Source: Thermothielavioides terrestris NRRL 8126
Taxonomy: Eukaryota; Ascomycota; Sordariomycetes; Sordariales; Chaetomiaceae
NCBI RefSeq assembly: GCF_000226115.1
Contig: NC_016460.1
Span: forward strand, 1,612,001-1,676,000
Reading direction: 5' to 3'
DNA length: 64,000 bases
Position 1 is the stretch's first letter, and every line of letters begins with the position of its first letter. This document shows, piece after piece, positions 58,181-64,000 of this stretch. The notes beneath the pieces are model-generated. The model was not told where the DNA came from, made no database searches, and was given only the letters and a program-made list of their open reading frames with translations. Both the position numbers and the translations under genes were made by a program.

Positions 58181-61100
58181 ATGCGCTCTCTCGGAAACTG
58201 GGCGAAACGGATCGCGCCGGTGCTAGCGGTGCTAGTGTTGCTGGGGCTCCACGCAGGCAGCGCCCATGCCTCACGATCGGCACCCGGAGCAACGACAGCG
58301 GCCTCGGCACCGGCACCGGCCGTGACCGAGGTGTGCGAGTCGCGAACCATCAACTACATCACCCACACGCTGCCGCAGCAGTGTCTGCGCACGTCATGGA
58401 CGAGTCCCACCCCTGCTGCCACCGAGACCGACAACAGCACCGTGCACCCGACTATCACGACCGTTGCGCCATCCGACCTCAGCGACAGCCCCGCCAGCGC
58501 CCAAGACAATGGCACTGCAGCGCAGGAACAGGACGCCCAGGAGGAGCTGAGCGCCAGCTCCTTCATGTCGTTCGAGGAATGGAAGGAAATGATGCTGCGG
58601 AAGTCAGGACAGGACCCCGCCAGCATCAAGGCCCACAAGCAGCGCGAACACCGGGAGCGCGACCCCGGCGCCGGCACTGGCGACTCTGACAGCTTTGGGG
58701 AGGAAGGGGAAATCTCGCTCGACTTCGATGCGCTTGCCGCGAAAGTCTCCGAGATCACGTCGCCCTCGCCGGGCGCGACTGTTCCCGACACCGGCAAGGA
58801 CGTGAAAGAGGAGCAGATCCTCTACGATGACGGCAAGACTCAGTACTACCGGTCTAAGGACGCCGGCAAGACCTGCAAGGAACGCTTTTCCTACGCCTCC
58901 TTCGACGCTGGCGCCACTGTCCTCAAGACCAGCCCGGGCGCCAAGAATGCGAAGGCTGTCCTGGTCGAGAACAAGGACTCGTACATGCTGATGGAGTGCC
59001 GCACCAAGAACAAGTTCATCATTGTTGAGCTGAGCGACGATATTCTCGTCGACACCGTCGTACTGGCCAACTTTGAGTTCTTCTCCAGCATGATCCGCAA
59101 GTTCAGGGTCAGCGTGAGCGACCGGTACCCCGTCAAGATGGACAAGTGGGTGGACTTGGGCACCTTCGAGGCCCGCAACTCGCGAGACATTCAGGCCTTC
59201 CTGATCGAGCACCCTCAAATCTATACCAAATACATCCGGATTGAGTTTCTGAGCCACTGGGGCAACGAGTTTTACTGTCCCGTGTCATTGCTCCGCGTCC
59301 ACGGAACCCGCATGCTGGATACGTGGAAGGAGCCCAGCCATGACGACGAGCCCGATCATATCGAGGGGTCAGGAGAGGAGCAGGTCACCGAGGTTCACAA
59401 CGTGCAGGGCACTACGGCCGGTAATGATGATCCATCTGCTGTCGAACAGGAGGAGAGCATTCCCCAGGCCACCATTGAAACGGGCCTCACCCCGTGGCGC
59501 CCCATCTTTTTCAGTAACTTCTCGCTCGAAATGTGCGAATTGCGGTCACCGACGACACCCGAACACGTCAAGTCTGACTCGAATAAGCCAGCCAACAAGT
59601 CTGTCGGGGCCCCTGACTCGGTGACTCCGCGCCCGTCACCGGTTCAAAATGCCGACGAGGCGTCCCAACCCAGCAGCATTTCCGCTTCCGAGCCTGCCTC
59701 TTCCCACACGCCTGTTGCCTCTCCAGGACAGGCAACAAGCGTCCCCCCTTCTGCTGTCGCTTCGCCACCACAAACTGGCAATAACAGCACGGCAAACGGC
59801 TCAAGCCAAAAACAGGCCGACGGTCGTGTAGATACCGCGGATTCCTCGGCCTCTGCCACTACGACCACCTCTCGCAATAAGACGAGCTCAGTCTCTAGTT
59901 CTCCGTCGGCCTCGCCCACCGTCCAAGAGTCCTTCTTCAAGACCGTAACCAAGCGCCTCCAGCTCCTGGAATCCAACACCTCACTCTCTCTCCAATACAT
60001 CGAAGAGCAGTCCCGCTTCCTGCAAGACGTGCTCCTCAAGATGGAGCGCAAGCAGATCACGCGTGTCGACGCCTTCCTCGACACCCTGAACAAGACGGTC
60101 TTGTCCGAGCTGCGTAACGTGCGTACGCAGTATGACCAGATCTGGCAAAGCACTGTCATCGCCCTTGAGACACAGCGCGAGCAGTCCGAGCGCGAGATTG
60201 TCGCCCTCACCTCGCGCCTCAACATCCTTGCCGACGAGGTCGTCTTCCAGAAGCGCATGGCCATCATCCAGAGCGTCATGCTCCTGTGCTGCCTGGTGCT
60301 CGTCATCTTCGCTCGCGGCGGCCTGTCCTCCGCAGTCGACAGCACCTCCTTTTCCGCCTTTCCGCAAAGCACAACGCCCTACCGCCGCCACGGCTCGAGC
60401 TACGACTACGGCTACTCCTCGGAGAGCATGGCCGGTTCGCCTTCACCCAGACCCGGCTCATCGCCCCCCAGCCGTTACGCAGCAGCAGGCAGCGACGCCT
60501 CCGCCTCACTCGCCGCGTCCGCCCTGCCCCGCCGCCTGTACACGACCTCATACAGGGACAAGACGTTGCCCCTGACCCCGCCGTCAGAATACAGCCGCGA
60601 AAGCACGCCCGTCACGCGCCTCCACACCAGCCCCGAGCCACGGCCCCCAACCTCCTCCTACGACCAAGACCCAGACCGAGTTGCCAGCGAAGAGGCAGGC
60701 CAACCGCTGCGGCATGCCGATCCCACACCATCACCATCGCCGGGCCCAGAATCGAACGGTGCTCCCGCTCAAGCAAATGCAGCAGATGCAGCCGCAGCCG
60801 CAAGCGCGAGCACCAAAGTCCCGTCCACCCTTTCCGGGACCGCGCCCCAGCCATCCCGACAACCAGCACCGACGGCAGCCCCTCTCAGAGAGGCAGAGCG
60901 CGAACACGACCACCCCCAACCACAACCGCAACCACAGCCAGGTCGGCACCACCAACAAAAACAACACCGACAAAACAAACCAGATGAGGAGCAAGACGAG
61001 GCGTCAGCAGCGCAAGGACAGGAAAGCAATGACCATGACGATGACAATGACGATACCAATACCCCCCCGCGGCCGGTCCGTTCCCACTCGACAACATCGC

Positions 61101-61222
61101 ACCTCGTCAGCAGCAGCAGCAGCGGTGGTGGCAGCAGCGGCGGTCTCAGGAAGCCGCTGCCCGCGCTGCCCGAAGATGCGAGTCCCAACGACGACATCTG
61201 GCAACTCGTCCAACCAACTTAG
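58181..61222 (+). CDS. SLP1: SUN-like ER membrane protein (SLP1/OPT type)
   Basis: Intronless frame of 1013 residues. An N-terminal signal peptide (VLAVLVLLGLHAGSAHA) is followed by a Ser/Thr-rich lumenal part with SFEEWKEMMLRKSGQD. A mid-protein SUN-like domain at ~209-380 includes GKTCKERFSYASFDAGATVL, NKDSYMLMECRTKNKFIIVELSDDI, HPQIYTKYIRIEFLSHWGNEFYCPVSLLRVHG. Coiled coil runs ~590-690, one membrane span at ~692-714 (IIQSVMLLCCLVLVIFARGG), and a long disordered cytosolic tail follows. Yeast Slp1 with Emp65 protects soluble proteins in the ER from degradation, and plant/animal OPT-type relatives affect ER proteins. That this protein does the same is inferred. Confidence 0.93.
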   Translation: MRSLGNWAKRIAPVLAVLVLLGLHAGSAHASRSAPGATTAASAPAPAVTEVCESRTINYITHTLPQQCLRTSWTSPTPAATETDNSTVHPTITTVAPSDLSDSPASAQDNGTAAQEQDAQEELSASSFMSFEEWKEMMLRKSGQDPASIKAHKQREHRERDPGAGTGDSDSFGEEGEISLDFDALAAKVSEITSPSPGATVPDTGKDVKEEQILYDDGKTQYYRSKDAGKTCKERFSYASFDAGATVLKTSPGAKNAKAVLVENKDSYMLMECRTKNKFIIVELSDDILVDTVVLANFEFFSSMIRKFRVSVSDRYPVKMDKWVDLGTFEARNSRDIQAFLIEHPQIYTKYIRIEFLSHWGNEFYCPVSLLRVHGTRMLDTWKEPSHDDEPDHIEGSGEEQVTEVHNVQGTTAGNDDPSAVEQEESIPQATIETGLTPWRPIFFSNFSLEMCELRSPTTPEHVKSDSNKPANKSVGAPDSVTPRPSPVQNADEASQPSSISASEPASSHTPVASPGQATSVPPSAVASPPQTGNNSTANGSSQKQADGRVDTADSSASATTTTSRNKTSSVSSSPSASPTVQESFFKTVTKRLQLLESNTSLSLQYIEEQSRFLQDVLLKMERKQITRVDAFLDTLNKTVLSELRNVRTQYDQIWQSTVIALETQREQSEREIVALTSRLNILADEVVFQKRMAIIQSVMLLCCLVLVIFARGGLSSAVDSTSFSAFPQSTTPYRRHGSSYDYGYSSESMAGSPSPRPGSSPPSRYAAAGSDASASLAASALPRRLYTTSYRDKTLPLTPPSEYSRESTPVTRLHTSPEPRPPTSSYDQDPDRVASEEAGQPLRHADPTPSPSPGPESNGAPAQANAADAAAAASASTKVPSTLSGTAPQPSRQPAPTAAPLREAEREHDHPQPQPQPQPGRHHQQKQHRQNKPDEEQDEASAAQGQESNDHDDDNDDTNTPPRPVRSHSTTSHLVSSSSSGGGSSGGLRKPLPALPEDASPNDDIWQLVQPT

Positions 61223-62111
61223 CGTAATGCACGCTCGGCTTACCTGCTCATTCAATAATGACGATGGGTGGTAGGGAGTTCCGTTAGCTCACTTTACGTA
61301 GCCAGCATAATGTACAGAAAGGAAACAATGTAATCAATTCCCGAATCGCATGCTGGAGTCAGTTTGTGTGAACTGGATTGTTGTTGGCTTTCGATGGCCC
61401 GAGCAGCGACATGTTCTCGTTGCCTTACATCCCGTTGCATCATCACGTAGACAACATCAAATGCAGGAACACGGGACCGGAAAACATGAAAAAGCAACAC
61501 GAAATAAGAGGCCAAAGCTAGCTGCCGAGTGGCAAAGCATAGACTGACGACCGTCGTCCGCAGTCATGCGCCGTCTCGGTAATGACTGCTCAAACCCAGG
61601 CTCTGCGGTATGGGATGACTTTCCTAGACCACCAAGGCTTGAAGAACCCCTGAGGCATAGTCCAATCCCCTCCCGTCAGTCCTGTCCCATTATTTTCCCC
61701 GTTTTCCATTGCCTTGCTTCTTGTACCTCTCTTTTGCCCTCTTTCCACTCGCCTAAAACCTGAGCCAAATAGGTTCTGCCCGCCATGTTACCGCGGTCCA
61801 CGCCCGTTATGAGAACGATCTGTCAAGAGGGGGGATCTCGAAATAGAGCAAAGGAATTGCGATACAAATGGTGTACACCTCTGTTGAGTTCTCAAAGAAA
61901 TGGCAAAGCAAGCCAATGCAGCGCGATGTCGTGCCTTCGGACACTCACAACCGCGCCATGTAAGCGAGATCATGACCTAGCTCCGCTTGTGCGCGGATGC
62001 TGCCCGTTTTCGTTTCATGCCCAGTATTCATTGGGGAAAGTAGATGCCGTGGGGCTGGATGTGGGCGTCATAGTCGTACTCCTCGAGGGCGGCGAGCCTG
62101 GTTCCGCGGTC
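61223..62111. other. Convergent intergenic, SLP1-like / Mei2-like
   Basis: 3' flanks of two convergent genes; no gene or repeat recognised. Confidence 0.6.
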
Positions 62112-64000
62112 CTACTGGGAACGACGGCGACGCTGTTCATCTCGGAAGTGCTGGCCGGAATTCGGCGTGAATAAGCCTGGAGCCATGGCACGTAAGTCGC
62201 AGGAAATGGAATCCGGTTCAAGGAACAAGGCACTCACCAACATGCTCAGCATTCTCGCAGCTGCGCCTCATCTTGGAAAGATTATCGGGCCCCGGGAACT
62301 CTTCCTCCTGACCGGCCAGGTCAGGTCTGGGACCATTGGTCGTGTAGTAGAGCTACAGGGCGTCAGCTAAGCTGGAATCACTCATGAACAGGGTTGTGTA
62401 TGGCTCACTTTAGGCCGGTAATGGGGGGCCTCCAGCATGACGGAGCTGTTGCGGAACTTCTGGACGAGACAATCCTTTCCTTGGATCGCTTGGAAACGTT
62501 AGCATATGACTTCAATGTTTGGTGAATGCATTCGCCAACTTACTGGCGTAGGAGATCTCTGCGACCTTGTCGCTCTTGAAGCAATTCCAGCGCTGATTGC
62601 CTCGCGCATTCACGAACTGCGATGTGGTCAGGATTTGTGAACTGGGGCAAGATCAAGGACACGAAGCTGAATAGCAACATACGTCGATGATGTCCAACGG
62701 CTAGTCGAAGGTTAGAGTTGATCTGATTTGAACGGGCGGTCGACGGGGAGGACTTACATCCACGAAGTTGATGAACGCATAACCAACGCTATAATCGAGA
62801 GGTAAGCAGCGAGACGGTACGGTGATCATCATTCGCTACTCACTTGCAATCGTTGGCAAAGTCAATGCGCAGATACATGAAGTCGTATTTGCCCCAGCTC
62901 GACTCGTCAATAATCCGCTTGAGCATAGCCTGGTCGACCTTGTTCGGAATATTCCGCAGCATGATCTGCAGTGGATGAGCTATTGCACGCTGCTGAAGCA
63001 AAGAAGGAGCACCCACCGTGGTTCGAACATCAATGCCATCCCGGATGCGGTTGACATCAACGTGGTTGTGATGCCCTGCATTGTTGTAGTACGGAGACCT
63101 GTGGACTCGCATGGCGTTCTGGCGGCGATTGTCAAAGCGTCCATAAGGCTGAATGCTTCTTGGGTTCGTGTACTCGCCATGCACTGCCATCGGCGTCGCC
63201 GGCGGTGTGGTAAACAGCGGGCCCATGAGCGGAAAGCCTCCCGAGATCGGAGACACTGGAACCATTGGGGCGACACTCTGGCCTCGTGTGGGAGTTTGAT
63301 CGAGCATAAAACGGCTCGCTCCTGTGGCTGGCATGCCGTGATAGAGGACGGGATACGCAGCGAACTGCTGCGGACCGGGGATCCCGGCGGGAGGTTGACC
63401 AAGACGAGCAGCAGGGACAATCATGTTGGCCGGCAGAGAGGGCTCTGAGACTCCGGCACCCTGAACGAAGCCCGCGATGTCTTGAGCTGGGCTCTGAGGG
63501 CGGTCTTGAAAGGAGTTGGGGCCCTCGACTGGCTGAAGAGCAGTTGTCATGGTACTCGGATGGCACGGGGTCACGATCAGATTAACGCCCTGGAAAACAG
63601 AATGGTCAGCGAGGTCAAGGCGAGGAAGGGGGTTCCGAAACTTGCTCTCAGGGTGGTTCCATTGAATTTCTGGACCACAGAAATGGCGATGTCGGCATCA
63701 GAGAACTCAACCGCGGCTTGGAAAACATGTTCATTGGCCTCGCTCTGCCGCTGAAGCGCGAAGATTTCGCCTTGCGTCTCGAGAAAAGTGTGCACCACGG
63801 TCTCAACGTGGGCGATGCCAACGCCAATGGCTTGGGCAAACGCCGTGATCTGCAACTGGCCATCCAAAATCGGCTCGCTCTGTCCCGAAGGGTGGCACAG
63901 CTGTTGTGTATGAGCCAAAGGACCAGAATCTGTACCGGCGCCGGGTGAGACACGAACCTTGTAGTACTCGGCCGCCTTGATGTATTCAGCCACCCAGTCG
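62112..64000 (-). CDS. Mei2-like RNA-binding protein (5' end outside window)
   Basis: Complement join of 62112-62176, 62238-62352, 62409-62488, 62544-62616, 62683-62700, 62758-62788, 62844-62965, 63017-63589 and 63646->64000. About 477 C-terminal residues are visible. They include a second RRM-like segment (VETVVHTFLETQGEIFALQRQ ... VVQKFNGTTLRGV), a disordered linker, and the diagnostic Mei2 C-terminal RRM (IMLRNIPNKVDQAMLKRIID, WGKYDFMYLRIDFAND, VGYAFINFVDPLDIIDF, GNQRWNCFKSDKVAEISYA, GKDCLVQKFRNSSVM). Mei2 proteins act with RNA in meiotic entry. The gene has an 18-nt microexon and one GC-AG intron (63590-63645). The plus-strand frame at 62822-63448 is an antisense shadow. Confidence 0.93.

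Overview
This window is from a filamentous ascomycete nuclear genome. The best fit is Sordariomycetes, probably Sordariales/Chaetomiaceae, inferred from the protein families and gene style rather than from a database match. Genes are mostly single transcription units with short introns (about 50-145 bp) that have GT-AG ends and CTRAC-like branch sites. Neighbouring genes sit in divergent or tightly convergent pairs, coding DNA is GC-rich, and many proteins carry long low-complexity tails. The clearest products are fungal or general eukaryotic housekeeping proteins: histone H4, mL60, Nup82, CBP20, Pik1, APC3/Cdc27 and NC2-alpha.

Layout. Positions 1-789 hold the 3' end of an unidentified gene. 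About 9 kb of gene-poor DNA follows (790-9986) with one terminal-inverted-repeat element (MITE) at 4144-4520. Next come a TALE-like homeobox gene (9987-11429), a tRNA-Glu(TTC) on the minus strand, a large coiled-coil protein (14023-16695), a 385-bp purine tract ending in A88, and a prolyl-4-hydroxylase-like oxygenase (17738-18727). A Zn(II)2Cys6 regulator (19642-22796) converges on NADH-cytochrome b5 reductase (23359-24547). From 25 to 38.5 kb the region is dense and housekeeping: a DUF3605/GIG1-like protein, SND2/TMEM208, APC3, histone H4, TRAPP sedlin, mL60, CBP20 and Nup82.

From 39.8 kb the layout opens again: an RS/proline-rich protein, PI 4-kinase Pik1 (44155-47530), a second MITE copy (48194-48572) beside a decayed amino-acid permease, NC2-alpha with a long Q/P-rich N-terminus, a frame-broken unidentified gene containing a G23 run, and an F-box protein. 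The right end has xylulokinase divergent from an SLP1-type SUN-domain ER protein, then the 3' part of a Mei2-like RNA-binding protein that runs off the window.

I see no secondary-metabolite cluster, CRISPR array, operon-like system or viral insertion. The most noteworthy items are the MITE pair with intact 8-bp target-site duplications, six G/C homopolymers all 21-24 nt long, two GC-AG introns, an 18-nt microexon in the Mei2-like gene, and two genes caught in decay. Exon borders were chosen by hand from splice signals and frame continuity. All multi-exon models given as joins keep frame over their full length.
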